Positions 49,320-59,900 of a DNA stretch of 64,000 nucleotides are shown piece after piece (within the stretch, counting starts at the first letter, position 1; each line of letters begins with the position of its first letter). A program made the position numbers and the translations under genes. The notes under the pieces were generated by a model that did no database searches, was not told the origin of the DNA, and worked only from the letters and a program-made list of their open reading frames with translations. Origin of the DNA: Marivirga atlantica (GTDB taxonomy: Bacteria > Bacteroidota > Bacteroidia > Cytophagales > Cyclobacteriaceae); contig NZ_JAERQG010000003.1 in assembly GCF_016734805.1 (NCBI RefSeq), positions 528,513-592,512 of the forward strand, read 5' to 3'.

Positions 49320-52055
49320 ATGGCAGAATATAACTTCAGGGATACCGAAAAAAAATGGCAAGCATACTGGGACGAAAACAAAACCTTTAAAGCTGAAGAC
49401 AAAAGCGATAAGCCAAAATATTATACGCTTGATATGTTTCCATATCCTAGCGGAGCTGGGCTTCATGTTGGTCACCCACTTGGTTATATTGCCTCAGATA
49501 TTGTAGCACGTTTCAAAAAACAACAGGGCTTTAATGTATTGCATCCTATGGGTTTTGATTCCTTTGGTTTACCCGCGGAACAATACGCCATTCAAACAGG
49601 GCAGCACCCAGCCATTACTACTGAGCAGAACATCAAAAGATATATAGAGCAGCTAAAAAATATTGGCTTTGCTTACGATTGGGACAAAGAAGTAAGAACA
49701 AGTGATCCTTCCTTCTATAAATGGACTCAATGGATTTTCATGCAGCTATTCAATAGCTGGTATGATCACGCTGATAACAAAGCTAGAGATATTAATGTAC
49801 TTATCGAGCATTTTGAAAAAACAGGCAACCAACTCATTAAAGCTGCTTGTGATGAGGACACACCTGACTTTACCGCTACAGATTGGTTACACTTTAGCGA
49901 CAAGGAGAAAGAAGAAATGCTATTGAAATACAGAATAGCTTTTCTTTCAGAAGCCGTTGTAAACTGGTGTCCGGCATTAGGCACAGTTCTTTCTAATGAT
50001 GAAGTGAAGGATGGCTTTAGCGAAAGAGGTGGACACCCGGTTGAGCGTAAAAAGATGATGCAATGGAGCATGCGCATTAGTGCATTTGCCGATAGGTTAC
50101 TGGAAGGTTTAAACAGATTAGATTGGCCCGAGCCTGTTAAGGAAATGCAGCGTAACTGGATAGGTAAATCTGTTGGAGCCGAACTTGATTTTCAATTAGC
50201 GAATCAAGAAGATGAATCTATCAAAGTATTTACTACCCGAATTGATACCATTTATGGTGTAACCTTTATGGTATTGGCACCGGAACATGAGTTGGTTGAA
50301 AAAATAACCACTTCTGAACAGAAGTCGGCTGTTGAAGAATATGTAAATATTGCTAAGAACAGATCTGAGCGTGAGCGTATGACTGAAGTGAAACGTGTAT
50401 CAGGCGTTTTTACTGGTGCTTATGCAGTTCATCCATTCACTCAGGAGCAAATTCCAGTTTGGATTGGTGACTATGTATTGGCTGGTTATGGTACCGGAGC
50501 CGTTATGGCCGTACCTTCAGATGATGAAAGAGATTTAGCCTTTGCACAGCATTTTGGTTTACCTGTTTTAGAAGTTGTTGAAGAAGGTAAAATTATCAAT
50601 TCAGATTTCCTTTCAGGCTTATCTATTAAAGATGCCATTGCTAAAGCTGTTGAATTTGTTGAAGAAAGAGGAATTGGTAAAGCTAAAGTCAATTACCGTA
50701 TGCGTGATGCTATTTTCAGCAGACAGCGTTACTGGGGTGAGCCCGTTCCTGTTTACTTTGAAGATGGCATTCCTCATTTGCTAAGTGAGGATAAACTACC
50801 TTTAGAATTGCCAGAAGTGGATAAATATTTACCTACCGAGGATGGTGAGCCACCTTTGGCCAGAGCAGAAAACTGGAAAACTGAAGATGGCTATGAGCTT
50901 GAAAAAAGCACTATGCCTGGTTGGGCAGGCTCCAGCTGGTATATGTTCCGTTATATGGATGCACAAAATGATGAAGCTTTTGTAGCTCCTGAAAAACAGG
51001 TTTACTGGAAAAACGTGGATTTATACATTGGAGGTAGTGAGCATGCAACAGGACACCTATTATACTCTCGTTTCTGGACTAAATTCTTATTTGATCGAGG
51101 TTACTTAACTGTTGATGAGCCTTTCCAAAAGATGATAAATCAGGGTATGATTCAGGGAAGAAGTAATTTTGTCTACAGAATTGAAGGTGAAAATAAATAC
51201 GTATCCAAAGGATTAAAAGATCAATACAAAACACAAACACTCCATGTAGATGTCAACATAGTTCACAATGATGAACTGGATATTGAAGCTTTTAAAAACT
51301 GGAGAGCAGAGAATAAAGATGCTGAATTCATTCTTGAAGACGGCAAATATCACTGTGGTGCTGAGGTTGAAAAAATGTCTAAGTCAAAGCATAATGTTGT
51401 TAATCCGGATGATGTGATTGAGCAGTATGGTGCTGATACTTTGAGATTGTATGAAATGTTTTTAGGGCCATTGGAGCAATTTAAACCATGGAACACCAAT
51501 GGTATTGACGGTACTTACAAATTCTTAAAGAAATTCTGGAGACTCTTCCATAATGAAAATGGTGAATTTACTGTAGCGGAGGGTGAAGCTGATAAAAAGG
51601 CTTTAAAGGCGCTTCATCAAGCCATTCAGAAAGTAGAATATGATGTAGAGCATTTCTCATTCAATACATCGGTATCCACATTTATGATTTGCGTAAATAC
51701 ACTTACTGATTTGAAGTGCAACAATAAGGCAGTTCTTTCTGATTTGGTCAGGATCATTGCGCCATACGCACCTCATATTTGTGAGGAACTATGGGAGAAA
51801 CTTGGCAATAAAGAAAGTGTATCTGAAGCAGGTTGGCCTCAATTCAATCCTGATTTTATTAAGGAAGATGACCACACTTACCCGGTATCAGTCAACGGCA
51901 AGCACCGTGATAATATGACTTTCTCTTTAAACACACCAAAAGAGGAGATTGAGAAGGCTGTATTGGCAAATCCTAAAATTCAGAAATGGGTAGAAGATAA
52001 ACCGATTAAGAAAATGATCATTGTGTCTAATAAAATTGTTAACATAGTAGTATAA
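49320..52055 (+). CDS. leuS: Leucyl-tRNA synthetase
   Basis: The 911-residue class I synthetase starts at [17 protein letters not shown]. It has the HIGH-type motif HVGH (residues 49-52) in [16 protein letters not shown], an inserted editing domain (for example [22 protein letters not shown] and [15 protein letters not shown] with the editing Asp), [17 protein letters not shown], the KMSKS loop in [19 protein letters not shown] and a C-terminal anticodon-binding region. The length suits Bacteroidota enzymes. It charges tRNA-Leu. A small gene follows after 4 bases. Confidence 0.97.
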   Translation: MAEYNFRDTEKKWQAYWDENKTFKAEDKSDKPKYYTLDMFPYPSGAGLHVGHPLGYIASDIVARFKKQQGFNVLHPMGFDSFGLPAEQYAIQTGQHPAITTEQNIKRYIEQLKNIGFAYDWDKEVRTSDPSFYKWTQWIFMQLFNSWYDHADNKARDINVLIEHFEKTGNQLIKAACDEDTPDFTATDWLHFSDKEKEEMLLKYRIAFLSEAVVNWCPALGTVLSNDEVKDGFSERGGHPVERKKMMQWSMRISAFADRLLEGLNRLDWPEPVKEMQRNWIGKSVGAELDFQLANQEDESIKVFTTRIDTIYGVTFMVLAPEHELVEKITTSEQKSAVEEYVNIAKNRSERERMTEVKRVSGVFTGAYAVHPFTQEQIPVWIGDYVLAGYGTGAVMAVPSDDERDLAFAQHFGLPVLEVVEEGKIINSDFLSGLSIKDAIAKAVEFVEERGIGKAKVNYRMRDAIFSRQRYWGEPVPVYFEDGIPHLLSEDKLPLELPEVDKYLPTEDGEPPLARAENWKTEDGYELEKSTMPGWAGSSWYMFRYMDAQNDEAFVAPEKQVYWKNVDLYIGGSEHATGHLLYSRFWTKFLFDRGYLTVDEPFQKMINQGMIQGRSNFVYRIEGENKYVSKGLKDQYKTQTLHVDVNIVHNDELDIEAFKNWRAENKDAEFILEDGKYHCGAEVEKMSKSKHNVVNPDDVIEQYGADTLRLYEMFLGPLEQFKPWNTNGIDGTYKFLKKFWRLFHNENGEFTVAEGEADKKALKALHQAIQKVEYDVEHFSFNTSVSTFMICVNTLTDLKCNNKAVLSDLVRIIAPYAPHICEELWEKLGNKESVSEAGWPQFNPDFIKEDDHTYPVSVNGKHRDNMTFSLNTPKEEIEKAVLANPKIQKWVEDKPIKKMIIVSNKIVNIVV

Positions 52056-52059
52056 GCAT

Positions 52060-52299
52060 ATGAAGAGCAGCGCTATAGTACATGAATACTACAAAAGAGC
52101 TTTTGACGATTATCTCGTTTTAGTTCAGGTAAATCCCATCAATTATACAGGGCTAGAATTGATTGTTCACCCGGATGGGAAACTTGAAAAAACCAAAATG
52201 GAGTTTGACGAGCATATCAAGGAAGATTTAGAACATGATGATTTTGAACAGAGCAGTTCATTAGAATTCAACCTTTATCTCAAAGGATTAAAAAAATAA
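52060..52299 (+). CDS. Small hypothetical protein downstream of leuS
   Basis: The 79-residue acidic protein has no signal peptide or membrane helix. It starts 4 bases after the leuS stop, so it is co-transcribed and perhaps translationally coupled. The sequence suggests a small alpha/beta fold (YKRAFDDYLVLVQVNPINYTGLELIVHPDGKLEKTKMEFDEHIKEDLEHDDF). The pattern, with a beta-strand followed by a charged helix, is not one I can assign. A terminator follows directly. Confidence 0.7.
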   Translation: MKSSAIVHEYYKRAFDDYLVLVQVNPINYTGLELIVHPDGKLEKTKMEFDEHIKEDLEHDDFEQSSSLEFNLYLKGLKK

Positions 52300-52302
52300 A
52301 AC

Positions 52303-52334
52303 AAAGGGCCAGTCGACTTAGATCGGCCTTTTTT
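52303..52334 (+). terminator. Terminator of the leuS operon
   Basis: AAAGGGCCAGTC (52303-52314) pairs with GATCGGCCTTTT (52321-52332) with one mismatch and two G-U pairs around a 6-base loop. The right arm merges into a T-run to 52334. It starts four bases after the preceding stop. Confidence 0.8.
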
Positions 52335-52419
52335 CTTTTAGCATCAACTCATTAATCAATAACTGTCCAAAACAAATACTTAAGTAAGCAGTTCATGTGG
52401 CAACTAAACTTTTATACAC

Positions 52420-52854
52420 ATGAATATTTTTGAAGCTTTAAGAGCAGATCATGACACCCAACGTAAACTTGCAGAAATCTTAACCACTACTTCCGGTGAG
52501 AGCGAAGGGCGCGATGAACTTTTTAAACGATTAAAAACAGAATTAGCTACACATGCGGATGCAGAGGAGCGTTATTTCTATAAGCCTTTGATAGACCATG
52601 ATATGACGCAGGATTTATCAAGACATGGAATTGCTGAGCATCATGAAATGGATGAACTGGTTGAAGAATTAGAAAAAACTGATTTGAGTTCACCGGGCTG
52701 GCTCGTTACAGCAAAGAAACTACAGGAAAAGATTTTGCATCACCTGGACGATGAAGAACATGAATTCTTTCAGTTAGCAGGTAAGGTTTTTACAGACGAA
52801 CAGAAAGTTAGTCTGGCTAAAGATTACCAGAAACATATGAAAGAAAACAAATAG
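52420..52854 (+). CDS. Hemerythrin HHE domain protein
   Basis: The 144-residue all-helical protein shows the HHE cation-binding pattern: LRADHDTQRKLAEIL, ELATHADAEERYFYKPLI, RHGIAEHHEMDELVEEL and ILHHLDDEEHEFFQLAGKVF, giving histidine and glutamate ligands on four helices for a di-iron site. Such proteins bind oxygen or nitric oxide or buffer iron. It is a single gene converging on the next with no spacer. Family is secure; the ligand is not. Confidence 0.9.
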   Translation: MNIFEALRADHDTQRKLAEILTTTSGESEGRDELFKRLKTELATHADAEERYFYKPLIDHDMTQDLSRHGIAEHHEMDELVEELEKTDLSSPGWLVTAKKLQEKILHHLDDEEHEFFQLAGKVFTDEQKVSLAKDYQKHMKENK

Positions 52855-53454
52855 CTAGAAATTAAGCACCAGTCCGAATTCCTGAGGAGCAATATACAGG
52901 TTAGACAAAAACTCAGGTATTTGGGCTGTTTTATTTGCATGTATCCCATGTAAAATCAAATCGAATAGCAGCAGAAATCCTCCCTGCATCACAATAGATT
53001 TCCCATAGCCCTTTAACCGTTCAGGATTCTTTGAAGTGTTTTTCGAACGTTCCATCAAATAAAATCCACCAATAACATAAGCGATATCCAGCCCTGCATT
53101 AAAGAGCAGAACTTTCTGAAAGCTTACCTGACTTTCAAGTAATTCAGCTGAATTTGATGGCACTTCTCCACTCAGAGTAAAATAATAGCCAGCTCCGGCA
53201 ATACCTAAATTCACCACATTCCAAATCAGATTCATTTCATGGAAATAAGCCTTCTCTCCAATAAGTTGAGACCTTCCTATACCACCCGCAATCATATTTA
53301 CCGCAGCCCAACTACCTAATATGAGCATGCCCGTTTTTCTGATTTTAACATCTTGCTGATAGGCATCTTTAACATTAAGCTGTGAGGTATTTTGACTATA
53401 TAATTCTACAGCAAGAAATAATAAGATGGGAATAATTAAATGATGCCTTTTCAT
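52855..53454 (-). CDS. Membrane protein of unknown function
   Basis: The 199-residue protein has a signal peptide (MKRHHLIIPILLFLAVELYS) and four hydrophobic helices (GMLILGSWAAVNMIAGGIG, NLIWNVVNLGIAGAGYYFT, VLLFNAGLDIAYVIGGFYL, VMQGGFLLLFDLILHGIHA). The last helix with LFDLILHGIHANKTA resembles a Bacteroidota inner-membrane family I have seen only as a DUF, so no name is given. It lies 3 bases downstream of the LysE gene on the same strand and ends one base from the hemerythrin stop. Confidence 0.72.
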   Translation of the reverse strand: MKRHHLIIPILLFLAVELYSQNTSQLNVKDAYQQDVKIRKTGMLILGSWAAVNMIAGGIGRSQLIGEKAYFHEMNLIWNVVNLGIAGAGYYFTLSGEVPSNSAELLESQVSFQKVLLFNAGLDIAYVIGGFYLMERSKNTSKNPERLKGYGKSIVMQGGFLLLFDLILHGIHANKTAQIPEFLSNLYIAPQEFGLVLNF

Positions 53455-53457
53455 AAA

Positions 53458-54096
53458 CTATTGAAACATATTAGATTCGAAATGTTCATATGCAAAGTAG
53501 AATAACCTAAAAGAAAAGAGAATCAGGGCAACTCCTACCACTCGATTCATGATTTTGAGTCGCTTGACCGTTATGAAATTTCTTAAACGTTGAGCCAAGG
53601 CTACTTTTGTGACATCAGTAATTAAAAGCGTACCGATAATGGCTGAAAAGAAGCTTATAATTTCAGTATGGCTATAGTGATTCTTAACAGTAACGAGGGT
53701 CATAACACCTAGCCAGTACATTAGCACAAAAGGATTGATGCCATTCAGTACAAAGCCCTTAATAAACTGTTTCAAAACACCTTTTTTGGTAGTTTTTACA
53801 TCACTCTCAATTTTATAATTCTTTTTGAGAAAGCTATAAACACCTGTTAACAACATGATAAGACCACCTACCGCGCCAAAAACGACAGATACCGTTGGGT
53901 TATTTCTAAAAAGTTTTACGCTGAAATACATCAGCAGGATATAACTAACATCAGCAATGGCAATGCCTAATGCCATTATCACACCTGCTTTCATCCCCTT
54001 CTCTATACTGTTCTGAATAAGTGCAAAAAAAACCGGGCCGATCATAACAGCCAACAGAAGGCCAAAGAGCACTCCTTCTAAAATAATGCTGCTCAT
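53458..54096 (-). CDS. LysE family translocator
   Basis: The 212-residue protein has six hydrophobic helices and the LysE/RhtB signature at the N-terminus (LEGVLFGLLLAVMIGPVFFALIQNSIEKGMKAGVIMALGIAIADVSYI), then FVLNGINPFVLMYWLGVM. These exporters move amino acids or small metabolites out of the cell; the substrate is not predictable. The start overlaps the stop of the adenylating-enzyme gene (ATGA, 54093-54096), so the two are translationally coupled. Confidence 0.9.
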   Translation of the reverse strand: MSSIILEGVLFGLLLAVMIGPVFFALIQNSIEKGMKAGVIMALGIAIADVSYILLMYFSVKLFRNNPTVSVVFGAVGGLIMLLTGVYSFLKKNYKIESDVKTTKKGVLKQFIKGFVLNGINPFVLMYWLGVMTLVTVKNHYSHTEIISFFSAIIGTLLITDVTKVALAQRLRNFITVKRLKIMNRVVGVALILFSFRLFYFAYEHFESNMFQ

Positions 54097-55649
54097 TCAA
54101 TCAACTTTCTTTCTCTTAAATAATTCAACCAGCTATCGAGCTTATCACCTTTTAGCACTCGTGGAAACTTGTTCTGTCCTCCAACTTTACCCTGCTCCTC
54201 CATATATTCAATAAAGACCTTTGTTGGCAACACTTTTACTGTCATATCCTTGAGAGCGGCAGTTCTCTCAGTAGCATAATCATCGTTAAGTACTTTGAGC
54301 CTTTCATCTAGCTTTTCCTGTAACTGATTTTCATCAACTGAAGCATCAATGCCCACATACCAATGGTGTGCAAAAAGTGACTCATGTCTTACACCCGCTA
54401 CGGTAAATTCTTTCACATCGAAGCCCATATCATTAGAGACATCTTCTATCGCTTTATTCATATTATCAACGGAAAGATGCTCACCACATAAACTCAGAAA
54501 ATGCTTTGTTCTCCCTGTAATAACGATTGAGCTGTTAGCCTTAGAAGTAAATTTCACAGTATCTCCAATGAGGTAACGCCATGTACCGGATAATGTACTG
54601 ATCAGAAGCGCATACTCCTTGCCCTCTTCCACTTCATGAACCATCAGAGTTTCGGGGTTATCACGCATGTTTCCGTCTTCATCGAAGTTCTTTTCGTTAA
54701 ACGGCACAAACTCATGGAAAATACCATTATTAAGCAATAAGCGCATGTCATGTACGCCCTGCTCAACCTGAAAGGCGATAAAGCCTTCAGAGGCCAAATA
54801 AGTGTTGATATAATTTATAGGTTTACCCAATAGCTTTTCAAAACCCTTTTTGTAGGGTTCAAAAGCAACACCACCATGCACATAAATTTCAAAATTAGGC
54901 CAGATATCATGTATATTGTCTACTTTGTAATGTGCTATTATCTTTTCCATTAGGATTTGTATCCAGGCGGGCACTCCAGCTATTATGGTAATGTTCCAAT
55001 CTTTGGCCTTGAGCGTCATCTGCTCCAGCTTTTCATCCCAATCTTTCTTTTTAGAAATATCTTTACCGGGCTTATAGAACCGCTGAAACCAGAAAGGTAT
55101 CTTACCTGTGGTTATCCCACTTAAATCCCCCTCAGCATAGTCTCCATGGTCGTTGAGGTCAGTGCTTCCCCCTACCATTAGTGTACCGCCCTCAAAAACA
55201 GTTGAAGGCAATCCTTTGTAGCGAGAAAGAGAAAGTATTTGCCTTACACCTGTCTTCCTGATAGCATTGACCATATCCATGGTAACAGGTATTCTTTTAG
55301 AGGCTGCTCCTGAAGTACCTGAACTTAGGGCGAAATATTTTATTTTACCCGGCCAGCTGACATCTTTCTCGCCTTCAACAAGCTTGTGCCACCAGGCATC
55401 ATGCATTTTATCATAGTTAAAAACAGGCACATTCTTTTTAAATACTTCATAGAATTCCTGATGTCCGCCTCTTTTGAAAGCATCTAATATTTCATCGAAA
55501 ATATAGGCTCTGCCAAACTGGGTATTTCTTGCCGCTATAATAAGCTCACGCAATTCTGCCTTTTGAAGATCGAAAGGAGAAGAAAAATCCTGATTCAAGC
55601 TCTCTCTCAGCTTGATACCTCTTTTTATTAAGTTTCCTAAAAGTGCCAT
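54093..55649 (-). CDS. GH3 auxin-responsive-family acyl-adenylating enzyme
   Basis: The 518-residue protein belongs to the GH3/JAR1 firefly-luciferase-like superfamily (not glycosidase GH3). It has the ATP-binding motif FALSSGTSGAASKRIPVT, the central INTYLASEGFIAFQ block and the LISTLSGTWRYLIGDTVKFTS segment with the conserved Thr/Tyr/Gly/Asp residues. Plant members conjugate acyl acids to amino acids; bacterial members are uncharacterised. Coupling to a LysE exporter gene (ATGA overlap) suggests that the product or an amino-acid donor is exported; this is inference. Confidence 0.9.
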   Translation of the reverse strand: MALLGNLIKRGIKLRESLNQDFSSPFDLQKAELRELIIAARNTQFGRAYIFDEILDAFKRGGHQEFYEVFKKNVPVFNYDKMHDAWWHKLVEGEKDVSWPGKIKYFALSSGTSGAASKRIPVTMDMVNAIRKTGVRQILSLSRYKGLPSTVFEGGTLMVGGSTDLNDHGDYAEGDLSGITTGKIPFWFQRFYKPGKDISKKKDWDEKLEQMTLKAKDWNITIIAGVPAWIQILMEKIIAHYKVDNIHDIWPNFEIYVHGGVAFEPYKKGFEKLLGKPINYINTYLASEGFIAFQVEQGVHDMRLLLNNGIFHEFVPFNEKNFDEDGNMRDNPETLMVHEVEEGKEYALLISTLSGTWRYLIGDTVKFTSKANSSIVITGRTKHFLSLCGEHLSVDNMNKAIEDVSNDMGFDVKEFTVAGVRHESLFAHHWYVGIDASVDENQLQEKLDERLKVLNDDYATERTAALKDMTVKVLPTKVFIEYMEEQGKVGGQNKFPRVLKGDKLDSWLNYLRERKLIE

Positions 55650-55759
55650 GCAAAAAATTGAATCTCTTATAAAAGATAAATTATTAATTATTGTAGAGAA
55701 TTAAACCATTAACTTAGAATTTAATTATTTAATAATACCGTAAATAAGAAAATACTACA

Positions 55760-56422
55760 ATGGATATCGCCAAAAATATAGATGCAATTAAAGCAGAAAT
55801 TGGAGATGTTAAGCTCATAGCTGTAAGTAAAACTAAGCCTGCGAGTAACATTGAAGCAGCTTATACTCATGGGCAGCGTGCTTTTGGAGAAAACAAGGTA
55901 CAAGAATTAACAGATAAAGCTGAGGATCTCCCCAAAGATATTGAGTGGCACATGATCGGGCATTTACAACGCAATAAGGTAAAGTACATAGCTCCATTTG
56001 TTCACTTAATCCACGGTGTTGATAGTCCTCGTCTGCTTAAGGAAATTAACAAGCAGGGAAGAAAAATTGAGCGCATAATACCTGTTTTATTGCAGATGCA
56101 CATTGCTGAAGAAGAAAGTAAATTCGGACTTGATAAAAACGAACTTAATGAGCTTTTATCCTCCGAAGCATTTAAAGAGATGAACTTTGTAGAGGTAAAA
56201 GGTTTAATGGGCATGGCTACTTTTACTGAGGATGAAGATAAAATCCGTAGAGAGTTTAAATCACTCAAGCATATTTTTGAAGAAGTGAAGGCCAAGTATA
56301 ATGATGAAAAGCTCAATATGACTGAACTTTCAATGGGTATGAGTGGCGACTATAAAATTGCCATAGAAGAAGGAAGTACCATGGTGAGAGTTGGCAGCGC
56401 CATTTTCGGAGAGAGAAATTAA
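55760..56422 (+). CDS. yggS: YggS family pyridoxal-phosphate homeostasis protein
   Basis: The 220-residue TIM-barrel protein has the PLP-binding lysine in LIAVSKTKP (about residue 24), FGENKVQEL, WHMIGHLQRNKVKYI and the C-terminal phosphate site LSMGMSGDYKIAIEEGSTMVRVGSAIFGERN. It is a non-catalytic carrier or regulator of pyridoxal phosphate, like PLPBP. The length is typical. Single-gene unit with a repeat tract just after the stop. Confidence 0.95.
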   Translation: MDIAKNIDAIKAEIGDVKLIAVSKTKPASNIEAAYTHGQRAFGENKVQELTDKAEDLPKDIEWHMIGHLQRNKVKYIAPFVHLIHGVDSPRLLKEINKQGRKIERIIPVLLQMHIAEEESKFGLDKNELNELLSSEAFKEMNFVEVKGLMGMATFTEDEDKIRREFKSLKHIFEEVKAKYNDEKLNMTELSMGMSGDYKIAIEEGSTMVRVGSAIFGERN

Positions 56423-56426
56423 GGTA

Positions 56427-56461
56427 GGAAGTGGGAAGTGACAAGTTTGGAGTTGAAAGAA
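56427..56461. repeat. Degenerate 7-bp tandem repeat
   Basis: GGAAGTG (56427-56433) repeats exactly at 56434-56440 and then decays to ACAAGTT, TGGAGTT and GAAAGAA with the same 7-base period. It begins 4 bases after the yggS stop and fills half of the gap before the DUF423 gene. Heptad purine-rich tracts of this kind can arise by slippage; no function is evident. Confidence 0.6.
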
Positions 56462-56487
56462 TTGATAAAATAATTTAGATACAAAAT

Positions 56488-56859
56488 ATGCAAAAGACCG
56501 TCATAATAACAGGAGCAATATTAGGAGGTTTGAGAGTAGTTTTAGGAGCCTTTGGGGCGCATGCACTGAAAGAAACCTTAACAGCATCAGGTAGATTAGA
56601 CACTTACGAAACAGCAGTTAAGTACCAAATGTATCACAGTTTAGCACTTGTACTATTAGGAATTATTATGAATCAGTTTGAGCATAAAATGCTGAACTAC
56701 TCAGCATATTCCTTTATCGTAGGCATGGTCATATTTAGTGGAAGCCTGTATATTTTATGTGCTACAGGAATTTCTAAACTAGGCGCCATCACTCCTATTG
56801 GTGGTTTATTCCTAATAGCAGGCTGGGTATTATTAGCTTTAGGTATATATAAAAGCTGA
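56488..56859 (+). CDS. DUF423 domain-containing membrane protein
   Basis: The 123-residue protein has four hydrophobic helices: about 5-22, 48-62, 72-90 and 98-118. It carries the DUF423 hallmark GAFGAHALKETL near the N-terminus and ETAVKYQMYHSLALVLLGI. The function is unknown, though the family is broadly conserved in bacteria. A strong terminator follows and is shared with the convergent giant gene. Confidence 0.93.
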   Translation: MQKTVIITGAILGGLRVVLGAFGAHALKETLTASGRLDTYETAVKYQMYHSLALVLLGIIMNQFEHKMLNYSAYSFIVGMVIFSGSLYILCATGISKLGAITPIGGLFLIAGWVLLALGIYKS

Positions 56860-56877
56860 TCAATTACTTATGATCAT

Positions 56878-56911
56878 AAAAAAGGCTTCTGATAGTTCAG
56901 AAGCCTTTTTT
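56878..56911. terminator. Bidirectional terminator
   Basis: AAAAAAGGCTTCTGA (56878-56892) pairs perfectly with TCAGAAGCCTTTTTT (56897-56911) around TAGT, a 15-bp stem with A- and T-tracts. It separates the DUF423 gene (+) and the giant surface-protein gene (-). Confidence 0.93.
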
Positions 56912-56930
56912 TGTGACTTGATTCAACGTC

Positions 56931-59900
56931 TTATTTATTACCGCCCCTGAGTATTTCTACCCATCCGCTAAATACTTCATTATCAATAGTCAATTGGTAG
57001 AAGTATATACCATCTGGTAAATCACCACCATCCCATAGATTTGAAGGCCTGTAACTTGCAGATCTAAAGACAATTGCTCCCGTTCTATTGGTTACTACTA
57101 ATTCAGCACCATCATCTGGTAAATTAAGAATCTGGAATTCATCGTTAATACCATCACCATCCGGAGTAAAGATGTTTGGAATAAATGGTGATCTATCGAA
57201 ATCAACAGTTATATCAAAACCATCTCTCGCCAAATTCTGAACAAGCTTATTACCTGCAGTTCCACATCCGAATGAATCATAATATTCAATTTCGTAAACA
57301 CCCGGTAGTAGGTTGTCAAAAGTTAACATATTATCATCACCAAATTCTAATGGTTCAGAAGGCAATGTATACAGTGCACTATTATTTCCACCTAGAGGCT
57401 CTACTAAGAATATCTGGGCCGAATAACCTGTTGCACTAGTATTACTTACTAATCTTATAGAAATAGAACCATTTGAAAAATCAGGTCTGGTAGTTGGCAT
57501 AGGATTCATTTCACTTCTGCTTCTGTCAACACCTGGAGGTAATTGAGGTTCCGGAACAAGCTCAACAAATAACTCAGCAGTAGGTCCGTCAACAATTGCT
57601 GGCAAATAAGTTGACCTGATTGAATCTGTACAATTTCCTGGTTTTTGAGAAAGCTGTACATTGTATGTGCCTGTTTCAACAAATCCAAAGCTGTTAGGAT
57701 CTATAATAAAGTTACCACTTAATGGAACAGTCTGTTCTGTGAAAGTTCTTATCAAGTCATCTCTATCGTTAAATAGTTGGATAACTAGTGGTAAATCTTC
57801 ATCAGCAGAGATATTAGTAATTTCTATAGAACCTGACTGACCAAAACATTGTGCATTTATTCCTTCCACTTCATAAGTTGGAATAATCGCTCCGGCATTA
57901 ATTGTAATAAAATTATCAGCCGAACAAGCTTGCTCATTAGTAACTGATCTTAGCGTCCATCTGTACCTTACACCTTTCTCGAATAAAAACTCGAGGTTTT
58001 CATCAGGACCTATTAAGAATTCAGCTGAACCATTAATATCAACATCTAAAGTAAATTCTGCCGTTTCCGTATCATCCACTCTATTAATGATGAAGTTATA
58101 CGGGCCAGTAACATTATCAATGGTATTCTGATCAATAACTACTCTTAAGCCTTCAGGATTGTCAAGACAATTATCCGCTGGGTTAATTTCCTCTACAATG
58201 GCCCTTATTTCATTTGGAGAAACAATAGGTCCTATTTCAAAAGTCTCAGAACATCCTGTATCATCAGTAATTGTTAGTTCATCCACATTTCTGGCTAATC
58301 CACCAATTATTCTATCTGCATCTAGTGTTACTTCTTCACCATCAATAGTGAAAGTATAAGGAGCTACACCGCCATTTACTTCAGGTATTCTTATCTCACC
58401 AATTTCTTCAGCAGTAGTACAGCTGGCCTGAGTTACAAGTGTAATATTACCGTCAAGCGTAATTGGCTGGCTTAGGTGTTCAATATTAACCGCAATACTT
58501 AATTCACAATCTGATGTTCCGGGCTCATCACTCACTAAGATGTTGTTAATTGCCGGAAGACCTTCAATTGCATTACCAGAAGTAAATTCAGTCCATAGAT
58601 TACCATTATCAATGGAATAATAACCCACTGAAATACCGTCAAGTGTAATCACTACTGAGCCACTATTATCACCAAAGCAAACTACGTCTACTGTATCAGA
58701 AACGGTTGCGCTAAAGGCATTAACACTTTCTACCAATAACCCACCTCTATCACTTATTTGACAAGCATCAGGATCAACGGTATTTTCAAACTGCATTAAA
58801 TACGTACCTATTGCTACCTCACTAAATATACCTGTTGAATTAGTAGCGACTGTATCACCATCTGCATCTACCAAATGGAAATCATAATTACTAGGTAAGT
58901 TATTCAGTACAGCAGTGATAGTACCTGTAGTACTACCACATTCTGGTTGCTGGATATTGATATCAACAGCATCTGAACCAACTATGGCGGTATTTTCAAT
59001 CGTTATGTTCTGATCTGCTACACCGCAACCATTGTTGTTATTGTTAATAAAACGAATTACATAATCACCTTCGTCAATACCGTTGAAATTACCAGTAGTA
59101 CTTGTTTCTAAAACTGTTGTAAGGTCTGTTGAAGCATACAATTCATATGTAAATGAATCAGCAGTACCACTTAAGCTCACACTAATACTACCAGTAGAAA
59201 TATTACAAGTTGGTTGCGTTATGTCCACACTGGCTGAAACACTTGACTTAGTACCTATGCTGAGGTTAAGTGTATCAGATAGACAGTTAATCGTTTCATC
59301 TTCAATTACATAATTATAAGTACCAGCTGTAAATAGCTCTGGGATTTCAACTATCAATCCGTTTCCAAAATTAGCTACTGTATATGTATCATAGTTTAAT
59401 GAATCATTAGGCTTAATATGGAAGGTAAGAGAGTCTGATGCACTTACATTTGATAACAAGAAGAAGATTTGACCATCCTGAACGCCTAAGCACGAAGCAG
59501 CTTCAGTAATTGGTACAGCTCTTAAGTCATCACATTGGAAATCACATTCAGGTGGTTGTGTTACCTCAATATCTCGAATAATAACACTACAGTTAGCATC
59601 GCTCAATTTAACTCCATATATGCCTGCCTCCAAGTTATCTATACTAGATGCCCTGCTAATAGTATCATTTTCTGAATTAAACCAAGCATAGCTAGTTGGC
59701 ATATTTGCATCAGCAAAAGTGAGCGAGATACTTCCGAACTCACCACATTCAGTAATATTATCTACAGTTGGCGTGTTAGGAATAAATGGAGCATCCTCAT
59801 TTACGTCAATTTCTTGACGGAACTCGCAAGTAGTCAGTTGTCTAATGACTATCGTGTAGGTTCCCTGACTTAACCCTCCAAAGGTAAAATTCAGAACTGA

